DNA of 43,262 bases from Pleurotus djamor (GCA_029747585.1 JAPEVF010000379.1:1-43262), one strand, 5' to 3'. Shown: positions 21,736-34,661, counted from the first letter of the stretch. A program made the numbers and translations. The notes: generated from the letters alone by a model not told the origin.

Positions 21736-24004
21736 GCTCTAAGAAGACGAGAGCCCACACCAGCAGCTCTCCGCACCCATGCTAGTCGACTTGACTGCCC
21801 CAATAAGCCCCTGCTGTCCCCAGTCCACTTCGTCTCGGAGAAAGAATCTCCAGGTTAATCGGTTTAGGGCAGGGTTTTCGGGTGATGGTGATGTCGGCTA
21901 GAAGGCGGTTTGAGTTTCTAAGACTCACGACGATCAATTGCGGTTGCTCAGACCATTCAAATCTCTCCAAAACCCTCAGTGCAGTGCCCACTGCCCGCTA
22001 TCCCCAAGCTTTTCGAACATCCGCCCTCCTTTCACGGCTACGGTGATCATAGCTAGGACGAATCTGCCAGCTCTAGACAACATCTCAAGCAGCATGTGGC
22101 AACCCGTCTCCCCCTTNCCATGCTATGCTCCTCAGTCACCATCATCGACAGCATCCACCTCTGCTGCGCGCGCCGCATCCAGCATGGGCGTCAGGAAACG
22201 TGCCTACAGGTCCTTCCACAACACCCTGGATTCTGATGTTTACGCCGTCCCCCTTCTCCGTATTCGAAGGGCCGCGGATATTGAGAGTGGAGGAATGCAT
22301 GCTCCTGTCGTCTGTTACGGCAGGCAAGACGACCAGAAGAGGTGCTTCTTTCGCTCAATACCGCCAACGGGTTTACATATGCTTTCTCGTTTTCCTCCTC
22401 CCCGTTGGTAACCTTCTCGCAGACATGGTCCGAAATAATCTTTCGTCCGGGATGCTTGGGTTGGTCGCGGAGGGGACGTGTTCAGCTGAGCTCTCGCTGT
22501 ATGGACCATCATGTGTGAACATCGCTACTTGCTTCATGGTTCTTTGGCTGACAAGCTCATCCTCCTCGACCAGGTCTTCTTCTTGACTGCACTCGCACAT
22601 CTCACTCAAGAATCGCTAAAAACGCTCATAGCTTTGTCAAGTTCGTTGGCCGTAACAGAATCCCGAATCCCAGGGTTTGACCCCTTCGATAAGGGCGGGT
22701 TTTTGGTCATCTTCCAGTTACAAGTTCATGGCCATGAACTGAGACGCAGAGGGAGGATGGAGGTGGAGTTGGTCTGAAGAAGCTTCAAGCTTCAAGATTG
22801 GATCAGGAATGGCTGCGAACCATGAACATCGTGATTGCCGAACCTACCCTCGCAAAACCTACCCTTTCCAATGTCTCTTGCTGTACGTTCCAGTCGGGTC
22901 ATCGGCCCCCCGCCTCTGTACTCCCACACCGTCAGCTGTGCAGCCGCCGCCATACAGTACCTGCGTATTTATTTCGCAGATGTTCCGCCCACCTCCGGCG
23001 TCAAGTAACCCACTTACCCGTCCCGGAGTATGTCCCGTTTCTCCGCGGTAACATATGCTGCGTGATGCTTCAGCAACCATCCTCCTTCCGGCGTCCACCT
23101 CAACCGAGCTTCAATTCGATCTCAACAGCGGCTTGACAGGTTCTCACCCGTTTTGCTTCTATCCACTGGCAGCCTACGTTTTAGACATTGGCCAAAGCCA
23201 TCTCTCTCTCTCTCTCTGCCGCTATGGACAAATTGTTAGCTCGTATACTTGGTGACGCGTGCTGATGGGAAGAAAGAGTTCGATTACACTATGAGATCGC
23301 GTTCAAGACAACAATGAGCCTCGGGTTCTACCCTCCCTGTCCCCTCTCGAACCTCATCAGCTTCAACTCCCCGTTGGCGTCGAACCTTATTACAGCAGAC
23401 GATACCTTACCAATTCACCTTTCCGTTGGTTGACGAGCTCATTTCGCTCGCGCTCACGCCGGTCGAACCGTCTCATATAAATTCGGGGTCTGATTGGCTT
23501 CGCCGTGAGGCAACTCTGAAGTGTGGTGACTGCCTTCCTACACGTCGCACGACCACAGACGACATTTACCGTGCCCTTCAGATGTGAAATAACGCTCGCC
23601 TCGACATGTTTATCCTACCGCCGGTAACGAATTCCGAGAGCTGAGCGAATGCTCGTGGGGCCTTGCAGGAGTACTCTTAGGCGACCTTATGGCGGCTGAG
23701 CACCAGCTTCCGGGCCTTTGTCGCCAGGCCTAGACGGCGTGGGGGTGTCTTTGTTTCAATCGCGCTGTCTCTCCTCCCTGTAATCGCTACATCGGGGAAA
23801 AGTGCAATGTTTGCCATTACCTGACGGAGTGATCCACAAATTTACCTATAAATGTAGGTTGGGAAAACGGTCTTCGCAATCCATCGTCACTTCCTTCTTA
23901 TCCATGCACCGGGCCCTGCACAACTCCTTGAATATCACACAGATGAGAAAGAGACTGCGTTTTGGATTTGCATGAAAGATATCAACGAAATACGTTCTTG
24001 TTAG
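21736..24004. other. Gene-poor stretch, one N near 22118
   Basis: Several open frames (e.g. 21938-22411 and 22125-22586) overlap in different frames with Ser/Pro/Arg-rich composition and no motif. A CTCT run sits near 23200-23220. A short frame ending at a GTAGGT donor near 23856 (LPDGVIHKFTYK) may be an exon of the broken gene that follows. Confidence 0.35.
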
Positions 24005-24484
24005 GTCCCGTATGATAGGCTCGTGAATAGACTCGCATCCAAACCTGCCGTAAGCTCGACTCAAATATCTCAGAAGCCACCACTGACTGATGTATAATAT
24101 CGCAGCTCAAGGAGGGCGAACGCTACATTGCCCATCTCCTCAACCACGGCCTCCCTAACAGCGACCTGACTGAAGAATGGAAATTGGCACAAGATAGCCC
24201 AGGCACTCCCGAACGACTACACGGCGACGCAAAGTCTCAGTCATTTGAACGGCGAATGGACCGTCTGGCTCAAGTTGGGAGCACCTCCCGACTCCAAAGA
24301 CAAGACGCCCAGAAAGCTTGTGATCCTATGCAATCCTCAGAAAGCCCGAAACGATGTCTTTAACAAAGATCACGTAGTTATGATAGCGATTCTTAAGGAA
24401 GTCAGTGAGTCGCAGTGGTCTGACCGCGGACAGTGTCAGGAAATTACCCTTGAGGCTATCAAAGATGGCTGGGAGGTGCGCTGA
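24005..24484 (+). pseudogene. Partial or broken gene of unknown function
   Basis: Exon 24005-24049 (VPYDRLVNRLASKPA) splices in frame through a standard intron (GTAAGC..CTGAC..CGCAG) into 24106 onward (LKEGERYIAHLLNHGLPNSD). After LTEEW the good coding signal moves by one base to the frame that continues KIAQALPNDYTATQSLSHLN and ends WEVR-stop at 24484. No GT dinucleotide occurs between 24106 and the shift, so an intron cannot explain it. One surplus base in the AAA run near 24182 would. The result could be a real frameshift or a homopolymer error. The protein is charged and soluble, with no recognised motif. Earlier exons probably exist near 23830. Confidence 0.5.
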
Positions 24485-25323
24485 CTTCGATTCTTTAGTC
24501 CTTTTTGACTGTTCTCAACGAAGCCCCCATAGACTCTGACTGGTAAATCACTCAAGACAAATTGATGAGCTCTCACATATTGTATTAGTATACTTATAAT
24601 TGTATCCTTACTGCCTAACTACGTTGAAAGCACCCTTGACGATCAAGAGTCAAGACCGTCAGTTAGGGACTTTGCCCCTGTCTCCTCTTCCACAGGCGAA
24701 CGTTTGCTTCATCTCAAATTCAAGGCTCAGGCATTCGACGAGACTCTCTAAGTCCATGTAGATTATCCCTCGGTATGTATACTGGGAGTAGGCTCTCATA
24801 AGCTGCGAGTCATATAAGCTTTTGGTAGTCCTCTGATGAACCCCTCTGAATCTTCCCCTGAGCAACGCTGATATGGCACTAAAACTCGCAGATTCAGGCG
24901 TTGGTTACCTTCGGTCTGGCTACATTTACGTCGTTCGTAATCCGTACTTGGGTAGGAAATCTTGGTATCTTGCTTGAAACGGTTCGGCGATTCTGCTGGC
25001 AACCATCTGGCAGTGGAGGTAGGTAAGCCGATCTGCCGCTTTCCCACTGTTCGGGCGCTCGATGCGAAGTTGCTGCACTCTACTTTCATACCGACCATAG
25101 CTTTACCGCAACATCTCTTCCTCCTACCATCACTTTCCTCCAGAACTCCCGCTCTAGCAGGGATTGCTCAACATCGTTTCAAGCAAACTACACACTTCAA
25201 ACTTCAAGCTTTAAGCCTCATCGTGTCGGTGTCGCGAAACTTCCAAGCTATCTGGAGGCCCCGACAAGGCCGCCAGGACGTGCTCGTAGACAACTTCCCA
25301 GTCCCAGTTGAGCATTGCTTGCG
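24485..25323. other. Intergenic region upstream of the mannosyltransferase gene
   Basis: No convincing exon is visible. CTTCAAACTTCAAGCTTTAAGCC near 25195-25220 resembles TTCAAGC-rich words at 5615-5690 and 22783-22797. The promoter of the mannosyltransferase gene must lie here. Confidence 0.4.
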
Positions 25324-27160
25324 ATGAACATCGGCGTGCGATACTTTATCCTCGTCGTGGGCGCTGTGGTACGTGCGCAATGACTATGATACGTGTCAAT
25401 GGGCAACTGATTCCGAGGCAACGACGACGCTTTTGAATCAATAGGTATGCATACATATCTTGCTCAGCTACACGCACGAAGAATATGGACGCGTGACCTC
25501 CATAACCAACATTACATCTCACTTCAGGCCTGGGCAGGCTGAATCCACTGTCGTCGATTCGGGCGACGTGCGCATACCCGTCCAGAATGGCAACAATGCC
25601 AATCCTCCTAGTCCCAATCCACCGACAATCCACCCTCCGAAACCACCTACGAACCACAAACCATACGTACCCGCGAAATCACCAACAAAACAGCCGCAGC
25701 CGCAGCTAGCCAACGCAACCTTGGTTATACTCGCGAAAAACTCGGATGCTGACAACCTTGTTCGGACGATTCGGGATATCGAAGATAGATTCAATAGGGA
25801 GCGAGGATATCCTTATGTTTTCTTGACGGAGGCTTCTTCCTTCGATGCTGAATTCAAAAGGTAAGCTCACTATCACCTTGCTGCGCAATGCTGCGGTCAG
25901 CCTGTACTCCCTTTCTGACATTGTTGACCTTGACTTTCCTATAGTCGCATCTCGAACTTGATCCGGTCAAAGGTCGAGTATGGAACCATTCCGAGAGACA
26001 TGTGGGATCAGCCCGGTTGGATAGACGCAGCGAAAGCTCAGCAGACTAGGACCCAAATGGACAAGGATGGGATTGTATTTGGTGGTGAGTGCCTCTGACT
26101 TCCATCACTTCGCTTCTCACCTCTGCATCTTCATCGCTGCATTCAGGAAGTCTCTACCACCGTAATATGTGGCGTTTCAGAGCCGGCGTGCGTGCAATAT
26201 CAGTTTATCTGTGCGTCTTGAGAGAGACAAACTAAGGCCAGCCTATAGTTCTTTTTCAAGCATGAGCTATTACAGAAGTACCGCTGGTACTGGTGGATTG
26301 AGTTGGTCTTTCTCTTTCAATCGCCTCCAGGTCGCCACCCTGACCGTCTTCAGCCCCGGTACCCACTACCTTTGCAACATGGACGACCCCTTCTTGTTCA
26401 TGGAAAAGAACAACAAGGTCTTTGGCTTTACTATGACGCTCTATGAGTTCGGGTCGACAATTACCTCTCTATGGGGACATGTCAAAGGTTAGCCCGTGTC
26501 TTACCATAGTCACGGTTCACCCTCTGATTCCTCTGTATAGACTTCATGAACAGTCATCCAGAGCACGTTTCCGAAGACAATGCCATGGACTACCTCAGCG
26601 ACGACGGCGGAGGCACCTACAATAGATGCCATTGTGCGGACTTGCTTTACCTTTCCTTCCCTTCTTCCTTTGTCCTAACGCTCTGCGTTTCAGTCTGGAG
26701 CAATTTCCAGATCGGAGACATGGACTTTTGGCGAAGCGCTGCATACCAGGATTACTTCAAGTACCTCGACGAGAAAGGTGGTTTTTACTATGAGGTGCGT
26801 TCCCTGTGTTCCTCACCATTGCTCTCCCGGGCGCTTCGCCCTCCGATCAAACCTGACGTCATTTTCTGTGATTTAGCGCTGGGCAGATGCACCCATTCAC
26901 AGCATCGCTGCTGCCCTCTTTGCACGCAAAGACCAGATACATTTCTTCGATGAAATAGGATACGAGAACAATCCTTATATCCACTGCACGCAAAACAACA
27001 CGCTTTGGGCGGAGAAGAAATGTGCTTGTGGTCAGAACAGAAATTTTGGTGCGTTTCTTCCAGTCGTCCACGGAGAAGCATGACTAATTCGTTTGGCGCA
27101 GACTATGATGGATATTCGTGCATGAGGCAGTGGGATAGAATACATGACAAATCATCATGA
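25324..27160 (+). CDS. GT15 alpha-1,2-mannosyltransferase, KRE2/MNT1/KTR type
   Basis: Ten exons join in frame to 417 residues: 25324-25368, 25445-25860, 25945-26084, 26147-26187, 26249-26301, 26354-26487, 26541-26633, 26694-26794, 26877-27048 and 27102-27160. The protein is type II. A short N-terminus precedes a single membrane anchor (residues about 7-23, [18 protein letters not shown]), a Pro-rich stem (residues about 55-95), then the catalytic domain. GT15 landmarks are present: '[13 protein letters not shown]', '[11 protein letters not shown]'-like (here YPYVFLTE), 'MWRFRAGFFFKH', '[10 protein letters not shown]', '[13 protein letters not shown]' with the Glu proposed as nucleophile in Kre2p, '[16 protein letters not shown]', and the Cys-containing end. 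It transfers mannose from GDP-mannose to O- and N-linked glycans in the Golgi, building cell-wall mannoproteins. The gene looks intact; the donor after exon 5 (GTTGGT) is weak. Confidence 0.93.
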
Positions 27161-30100
27161 CCCGCTTGTATAGACGTTTTAGTGAGTTGTGCCGCTGGTT
27201 GGCAGGCTGACGTATCTTGTTTTGAGTATGTAGACGCAACGCATATCTTATTCATCTTGCTTTCGCCACCCATTAGCCCCAATCCCCAGCTTGGAATGAT
27301 GCGCTACCTTTGGGACTAACTAAGTAGATCATTCCCCAGCGTTTGGCTCGCAATGAAGACGTCAAGAGTCGGTGCCTCAAGCCCTTCTCCAAGGGCCTTC
27401 AAGACCCGTCAGAACAACAGCTATGATGGAAGTGGCGAAGGCCGTTCGTAAACGACTTGGAAGATCAGGAACAAGATGTTTCCGCTGGCATCCTCAGGGA
27501 AGAACCAGGTACCAACGATACGACTCTATTGGTTGGAGCTCTAATACTCATCTTTCATTGTGTAAGGAATTTGAAGCTCGGAATGCAGCACGGATCTCAT
27601 ATCTTCTTCGCCTCCAGATCGTCGAAGTATCATTGATGAGTTCCATTTCTCCTTTGAGTAGAATGCATCAGCTCACCTCCCGGGTTTGTGAGAGAACACT
27701 TATGCCCTTGTAATCATAGCTTCTTGGGCAGCCTTGCTCCGGGCTACGCTCGCACGCGAAAGGAAGGAAGCTAATTACTCCACGAAAAACAAGAGCGCAG
27801 AAGTCAGAAGGAGCGGCTCCACATGGGTAAGCCCTCTCATTAATAAAATTTCTTTCGTCCCTTCCACATGTCATTGTGGGCCTTGGGGTCAACCTGCCCG
27901 TTAAACGCATCATGCCTCTAAATTCCATTCTTCTTGATTCGTCCGTTTCCTTATCTCAGGTCTGACCTCGAAGCTGTAGAGAGTCTCGGTTCAAACTTCA
28001 TGGCGTCGAAGTAGAAGCAAAATTTCGACCGTGAGTTTTTCTTCGCTCTTTCCTTTCGCCTTTACATTCGCCCGCTCATATGGGATATTATATGCAGAAC
28101 AAGGGACGTGTGCGTGCCGAGGATGTGAATTGATACTCAGTGGTTGATGCTCCACACGAACCCCCAAATAAGGGAACGCAGACAACCCGTCATGCCATCA
28201 CCGCGCGAAAAAACCCTCAATAATCGACCGTTTAGCTTGCTTTCATCGACCCGTTTCTCTGAACGCCGTCCACGGTGTCTGGCACCGTCAAGGCACATTT
28301 TATGGTTTAGGGGTCACCGATGACGAGCAATGTCTTGGAAGAAGCGGGTGCCTTGGATCCCTTTTTCCACGCGAGGCAGACGTTATGTTTTGTTGTGATC
28401 GATGCGTGATCGGAGACATTAATGATCGATTTTACAGGGAAAAACATGACAGCTCGATCCGCTCCGCTCACACCGTTACGCCGCTATGTGCACGCCGAGA
28501 TTTATGTGGCCTACACATACCTGGTTTACGAAAAATCGTTGAGCCCTGCAAACCCTCCACTTGCTGTGTATCTCGGTCAGCACCCTTCCATTGATCTATC
28601 GAACCGTTCGCTATGGAAGTTTCGTCTAATCAGAATCCGGTGTTTCATCAGGCATCAAAGACACTCAGGCCTCAGGCTGATCCGGGCTCGTTTAATGTTC
28701 CTTGTCCTTATGATGCTGATGACATCTTGCCACGTCCTTGCGCTTCGCCTTCATCCGTCCATCAACACTAAAACCCACTAACGCGTTTCGGTAAGTCATT
28801 CTGTACCTTTAACTTCTAGAGTGCCTTGGTGTTACTTCATCTCCTCTGATTGACACAGGCTTTCTCTACACCGACCGTTTGAAATCAGAACGAGAATGCA
28901 CAAGCATAATGATCATCAAGAGAACCGAGGTAGCAGGCGAGAGCATCCCGTTCCGACTTAAATTGAAGTTTATGACAGCCAATTGAAGTCAACGATGCGG
29001 TAACAGGCGCTTGTTTTTGTGTTCCTGGTTGTGCCTCACGTCGATTTTACAGAAGCGGTGTAGATTACACGCGAATTAGGAAGTAAGTCAGAAAGAACAC
29101 AAATCGCGAACCTTGCGTAAACAGTCGACCCAGCTTCAATCATACTTCCGAGTTCGAGTCTGGACACTGTCAAGGGTGATTTGGTACTTCAAATGAAAGT
29201 TCTGGTCGAGACTCGCAGCGTTTCTCGGCCTTCAAGATTGAAGTTACGTTGATTGTTTGCTGGCATCTCGATGCCTACGTCCAGGTGATTCAGCATTGAT
29301 CATTTATAACAAGTTTACAACTTACAACTCTCATGTCACTCGCGTGGGTGTCCAGTTCCGATAAATTAAAGGGCCACACGGTGATCTAGAGGTTGATTGG
29401 CTCTGCGCCTCGGGCGTGTACAAATGGCCTTACGGATGAGTATGTAAAGTCAGCTCCTCCGAGAAGACAGGCGCAGATAAGAGTTCTGTTTTCGGAATCT
29501 TGCAGTCGAGCGAGCGTGCTGCCCACACGTGACGGCACTAGAACAAGGACACGCCAAAACCACGGGTAGCGAAAGAAGTCGGAGAGCGCAGCCTATCGTA
29601 AGTGATGCCATCTTTGTCCACTCTTACTCCCCTCACCCGTCCCATCCAATCAAGTCATCAGTGCGAGCTCTCGACCGGGTTCGGTTCATGGAATGAAACG
29701 CGGGAGATGTCCTTCGAAGCTCGAAGGTCATAGACCCATTATTTTCAAATTGATCCTATCATACGCCGAGATGTGTGAAGGTTTCTGCACCTCGGCGATT
29801 AGATCGTCAGTGGCAGTTCCTTGCCCTTTGTACTTGTTCTTCAACGAGTGAACACAGAAGGAAGCAGGCACTCATCTGCGCCCATCTATCTCTCCCATCC
29901 ACCAATCCTGTGACATTTCGACGTCAACAGGAAGATGCCTTTGCCGACACCGGGCATTGTATTTTTTTCGCTCCTCCCTTCAAGCTTGACCGAGCCAGGG
30001 GTTGAGTGGAGTGGGGAGTGGCATCAAATCGGGACCCCGCTACTCTATTGCCCTGCTATACGCCAATTGCTGCTTTCTCGGATGTCTGTCTTTCCACGCC

Positions 30101-30529
30101 TACCCTGTGTTTGTTATGCTAAATACACCGTTACAGCTCGCGGGACCGGAGTGTCAGTGCTGCCCCACCGCCTGCTTCCGTGCACTGTCAAGCTCAGGCT
30201 GGGCTTTACGTCCCCGGGGTCCTTACGCATTCGCGATCTCTGATTGGCCGGGGAATGGGCCGAGGGCCTGGAGCGCTCCAGGCGCAGGAGGCGACTAGCC
30301 ACAGCCACACGAGGACGATCGTGAAGAATGTGCCTTATTGACTTGCTCGGCCAAATCATATCTCACCCAGTTCGAGACCCTTTTCCTTTTGGCCGCGTCG
30401 ATTTCAGATCAGCTACTCCACAATCGGGTGACCCCTTCCTTCGGGGAGCCCGACTATTTAACCTTCGCAGACGCCTCGACTCGTTTCAGCAGCCTCCATC
30501 CTTCCTCCCCCGCGACGCCGGAAACAACC
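27161..30529. other. Large gene-poor region of 3.4 kb
   Basis: Only short unsupported frames occur, for example 28422-28781 (119 codons) and 29935-30298. Near 27352-27425 a frame reading NEDVKSRCLKPFSKGLQDPS is protein-like but stops soon after, so a decayed gene is possible. A GC-rich inverted pair, GGAGCGCTCC, sits at 30269-30278. The 30300-30529 part is the promoter and leader of the phosphatase gene. An upstream frame is open in phase with the phosphatase from 30338, but it is unlike the family. Confidence 0.4.
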
Positions 30530-31141
30530 ATGATTCGCTTCGACAACATTCCTCCAGAGGTCATGCAGGCGATGTGCACTCCGATGCACCAAATACTGCC
30601 TCCAACGCCCATTCCCTCGTCGCCGGGCCTCATTTCCGGAGCGCTCTATGTCGGCTCGCTCTCAGCCGTGAACGACAAGGAGCTCCTCATCCAGCACCAC
30701 ATAACCCATCTCGTCCAGGTCATGGATGCGCCTTGGCTTCCTTTGTCGGAAAAGGATGGCTTCAACTGCTACCGCATCCAAATCCTCGACCAAGCTTCAG
30801 CCGATCTCAAGCCCCACCTCGAAGCAGTGTGCAATCACATCGATGCCGCGCTGAGGAGTGGACGGAGCGTCTTGGTCCATTGCCAGCAGGTGAGCCATCC
30901 ATTCCACCCCTCCTTCGTCTTCTTGGCTCACGCTGACCTCGCCTAAAAGGGTGTATCGCGTAGTCCGGCGATAGTAATCGCCTACCTCATTCGAAACCTC
31001 GGCATGTCCTTTGACACCGCCTATGCGCTTCTAAAGCGGCAACGAGCGTGCATCAAGCCCAACTCGGGCTTTGTCAAGGCTTTGCAGGAATGGGAAGGCG
31101 CGTGGAGGAGGCCTCCCGCTGTGAGACGCTTCACTGCCTAG
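30530..31141 (+). CDS. Dual-specificity protein phosphatase
   Basis: Two exons (30530-30889 and 30950-31141) give 183 residues. The intron splits the signature so that HCQQ joins GVSRSPAIVIAYLI, producing the complete P-loop HC-x5-R (HCQQGVSR). The general-acid Asp is likely in 'QILDQASADL', the usual spacing before the loop. 'ISGALYVGSLSAVND' and 'ITHLVQVMDAP' fit the first strands of the fold, and 'LLKRQRACIKPNSGFVKAL' is the typical end. Small fungal DUSPs of this kind dephosphorylate phospho-Tyr/Ser/Thr, often in MAP kinase or other signalling; the substrate is not predictable. The start at MIRFDNIPPE fits the family length. An upstream in-frame ATG at 30338 would add 64 atypical residues and is less likely. 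Confidence 0.92.
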
Positions 31142-32127
31142 ATCTGTGAATGGAATGAGTAAGTTTTCTCTGTTGTTGTTCCCGATATGTTGTGATATCC
31201 ATCGACTGACGTCATCCCTAGTACCCGAGGCTCCCGACGAACCGGAACGCCATAATAGCGACATCAAAAAACCTTACACACTCAATCGCCTCATTTTCTC
31301 ATATACGGACTCTTTGGACTCTTCTGATTCGATTTGTATCTATCTTAGTACCATCTTTACTTGATATTTGGCCTATTTATTCCATTCGCTATCTATCTCG
31401 TCTCGCTTACATTGTATACCACCTCCTCATCCTATTTATCTCCCATCCTCAGCCATTTGTATACAGTACCATACTCCTTCCAATCGTAATCGTCACACCA
31501 TTCGTTCGTACATTTTAGGGATTTAGGGGAGCTGTCATTGGACTTGGCTTTCCACGTTGTCTTTGCCATCACTTCCTGTTCAAACCATTTCTCATCTTCG
31601 TGATACCTTTCAGGGTGACATATATCTTCGTTTTCTGTCCTGTCTCCCCCCGATGGTCCTTTGGAGAAGTCGTGAGGGAACAGGCCGCTTCTTAGGAGCT
31701 AAGTAGGAGACCCCCTAGGGCTCCTATCCTTCGTTCGTCCTATTCTTACACCATTCAACGCACTCAACCATCGGCCCTCATACAACTCCCTTCTTTTCGT
31801 TCATCGGTGTGTAAATTATCCCCTTCACTATGAAGTACCATGCTCTCCCGGTACTTTGCCCTCGGACACACGATGTCCAACCGAATACGAGGCATAGTCT
31901 CAGTACTAGTGAAGTGTCGGGGTTCTTGGACGAATCACTCATTCCCTGTCTTAATTTGTCTCACCAGATTTGTTTGTCACCAGCACGTTGAAGGTGATCA
32001 AGCATCTTCGTGCCTTCAGAGAATATTCAGAGTACGCGACGTGCCTTGGTTCGAAAGGACGCAATAACGGTGAAATTAATACAGAGAATTACAATATATG
32101 GTGAATAGGTAAGGAGAGACGAAGGAG
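31142..32127. other. Convergent 3' region between the phosphatase and the DUF6593-like gene
   Basis: This pyrimidine-rich DNA (long TATTTATC/CTCATCC-type stretches at 31370-31500) is probably 3' UTR and terminator sequence of the phosphatase. No supported coding exon was seen. Confidence 0.4.
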
Positions 32128-32712
32128 CTAATTTACAGCCGTTCGACTTGATTGACGCAGGTATATGAGAGAAACGGCGATGATGGCGTCGAGAAGATAG
32201 ACACCGATTTTTTCATACACCTTGAGGTAGATACCTTCGGTGCTATACTCCACCCTGCAGATAAGGTCAGATGCTTGGATTCGTTGGGCTCTTTGCCTTC
32301 TCGCCACCTAAAGTAGGGAAATGGTGAGAATGATCGGCGTGAATGCTGAATGTGGTTGGTGGGCTGGTACGTACTGTGATGATTCCATTGTATGATATCC
32401 AAGTATAGTCGTTATTGTCGAAGTGCATCATTCGATAGAGAGGAGACCTGGGGAAGGTCAGATGAAGTACGACGGTTAATTGAATGAAGTGAGAGACGTA
32501 CGTTCCATCTTGAGAGAGCGGAACGAATTCCGATATAAGCATGGGTCTTGACATGATACTCGCCACATGAATTATGCCTTCAGGCCAGTCGATGCTGGCT
32601 ACTTGTCCGCCTTGTGGTCTATAGATCCTAGTGGTTTGTTGCTGATGTATCGGAGGACGAAGTTCGGGACGGGAGCTGTGTAGTAGACTCTCAAAGGATG
32701 GCTGTCAGTCAT
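32128..32712 (-). pseudogene. DUF6593-like protein with one apparent frame break
   Basis: Minus-strand exons 32712-32502, 32447-32375 and 32307-32128 read MTDSHPLRVYYTAPVPNFVL, then RIYRPQGGQVASIDWPEG, YRMMHFDNNDYTWISYNG and VARRQRAQR, finishing with a hydrophobic helix (GVYLLDAIIAVSLIYL). This order of strands (a basic 'T-R-I-x-R-P' start, 'IDW', a 'YxW' strand, a 'VA' turn and a C-terminal hydrophobic helix) is that of the basidiomycete DUF6593 family, whose function is unknown. Exon 1 is 211 nt, where the splice phase demands 212. The shift falls in AACAAACCACTAGG (about 32631-32640), and one more A would restore the frame. It may be a real mutation or a homopolymer error. Minus-strand frame 33048-32785 upstream is open but unlike the family. 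Confidence 0.6.
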
Positions 32713-33278
32713 TCTTGCTGTCGGTTAAGCTGCGCTGTTGCTTGGTGGTAGATAGAGGGTTTGGTCGAGAGAATCTGGGGAGATTTACAAGCGAGGTAGT
32801 GATGGACCATTCCGTGCATGAGAGACCCATTTTATACCCAAGATCGCAGAGCACGAGCCAGAGCTAGTCACTGCGGGACTGATACAGGTGAGCCAGAGAG
32901 ATGGGGCTGAAGCGTACCTCGTAAAGCTATCCCATGCGCCACTGAAGGAAGGAACCACTGCGAGTAACCAGAGGCGCGCCACACCATGGCACACAACAAC
33001 CGAGCTTAGGGCTTTCTCTACTGCGGCTGCAGTGTTACTTGGGATCATACTGCTACTTTGGGACTGATGCTGCGGGTGAGTCGCTATAGACTGGGGGCGA
33101 TGGGCGGCGGGCGACGGGCGACGGCTCAGTGACAGAAGCCATATAGGGGGTCACCCTGATTAATACTCCTAAGGCGAGCCACGGCACAGNTTTTTTCAAG
33201 GCGACTTGTAAGTTGTGGCCATTGATGGACAGGTTGTGTCGTAGTCGAAACTATCATACATAAAAACAGTCCGGCAGA
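32713..33278. other. Intergenic region, one N near 33190
   Basis: This holds the promoter of the DUF6593-like gene and the 3' flank of the next gene. GGGCGATGGGCGGCGGGCGACGGGCGACGG at 33096-33123 is a short degenerate GGCGA repeat. No supported coding exon was found. Confidence 0.4.
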
Positions 33279-34661
33279 TTACATCCGATCGGGGCTCAAA
33301 TTCCTATCGTAACAATTTGAATTTGGTTGGAAGTGAAGACAACCGAACGCACCCTTAGACCCATTGAAGTAGTCCAAAACTTCTTCCGGCAAGCAATCAT
33401 CGTAGGAGTCTCGCTCATACACTCCGAGCACCCCACCACGGCAAACTAAGCTGATTTTAGCATCAGGACCATGCTTCCTCAGACGCTTCTGGATATCTCC
33501 CAAAAGCCATCTCAACATCTTCATCTTCGGTTGCTCAGCCGCGTAAATACGCCTCATCGGAGGCGAACCCAGATTCTCCTGGACCAAGCGCGTGAATGTA
33601 CCACGATGGTGGAGACCAATGAAGAGGTGCGGCGTCTGCGAAAGGTAGATTTGGGGGTAGACGTCTGACCAATTGAGGTTCTGGTAGTTCCAAAATGATC
33701 TAGTCGTGATCTCGACAATGGAGGATTGTGGGAGAGACCATGAGCCACTTGGGTAGACGGCGATGCCGGAGACGAAGGTAGCGTCTTCAGATCGTGGCGA
33801 AGCGCGGATGTTAACTTCAGCCAATGAGTCCGCCAGCTCGTTGACGGATGTCTTGGTTCCATGAGGGAGATACGCATCGACCTCACAGCGAACCACCATC
33901 TTGAGACCACCGAAGTCCTAGAAGTGTTGATTTCAGCCCGAAGCCACGAACTGAAGCATGGGAAGTAACCCACATACTGACAGATCCGATAGTGACCAGC
34001 GTTAGTCCCTAATTCACAGTCAGACGTAGATTTTGTCGTCGCCGCCTCAAAGCCATGTCCAAATCCGAACGACGCCATCTGCTTTACGTTCTCACTAAAC
34101 CAATTCATCAAAACTGTTTTTTCCCCAGCGAGTTGTAAGTCAATACGGAAATCTGCATCAGCGGGTGGGCCAGGAATGTCGTTGATCCAACGGTGAAGCC
34201 TGCGAAGACTGCGGGCACCTGTGATGATGTCGACAGAGGGCCAATTGTATATCGGTCGATCAGTCGCTGAATCCATCCCGTGCCTTGTGTTAACGGCGAT
34301 CACGAGGGGGAGAAGGGGTCTACCCAGAGACCGATGATTGTTTTGATCAGCGATCATAACTCCAACGTCTCTCTCCAACGTAAACGGCATCCGTTTAGAG
34401 ATCCATTCCTTGGGAAGCCCTGATAAAGCCTTTCAGTTAGCACACGTGAATGTAGGAGCGAGATGTAAGACCACACATACCAGGAACGAGGATACTAGGT
34501 ATCTCGTTGTCGATCCAATTATACGATCCAATGTACTCGACGCAGCTGATGGCGGCGCTGGCGATTTCCTGCTCGATAGTGAGGGATGTAGGTCTCGCGA
34601 TGATCGCGGAGGGAAACTGGGCAAGGTCAGTTTGGATGTCGTTAGCAGCAGGCAGAGACAT
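33279..34661 (-). CDS. Fungal family often labelled 'geranylgeranyl pyrophosphate synthetase', paralogue 1
   Basis: Three exons (34661-34481, 34419-33974, 33917-33279) give 421 residues. The start (MSLPAANDIQTDLAQFP) and the blocks 'VEYIGSYNWID', 'FRIDLQLAGEKTVLMN', 'DFGGLKMVVRCEVDAYLP' and 'RSFWNYQNLNWSDVYPQ' match a family I know from many Agaricomycete and Ascomycete genomes. Its database name, geranylgeranyl pyrophosphate synthetase, seems unfounded: the Asp-rich DDxxD prenyl-diphosphate motifs are absent. It has no signal peptide or membrane segment. It is a tandem paralogue of the next gene upstream, with identical intron positions and phases. Compared with that gene it carries 21 extra C-terminal residues (GCLHFQPNSNC onward). 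The molecular role is unknown. Confidence 0.85.

Noticed and set aside
30266..30280. GGAGCGCTCC palindrome as a terminator
   Set aside because: It is too short, and it lies upstream of the phosphatase with no gene ending there.
30328..30936. A second 202-codon frame over the phosphatase gene
   Set aside because: It is the shifted shadow of the phosphatase frame, which carries the HC-x5-R signature.
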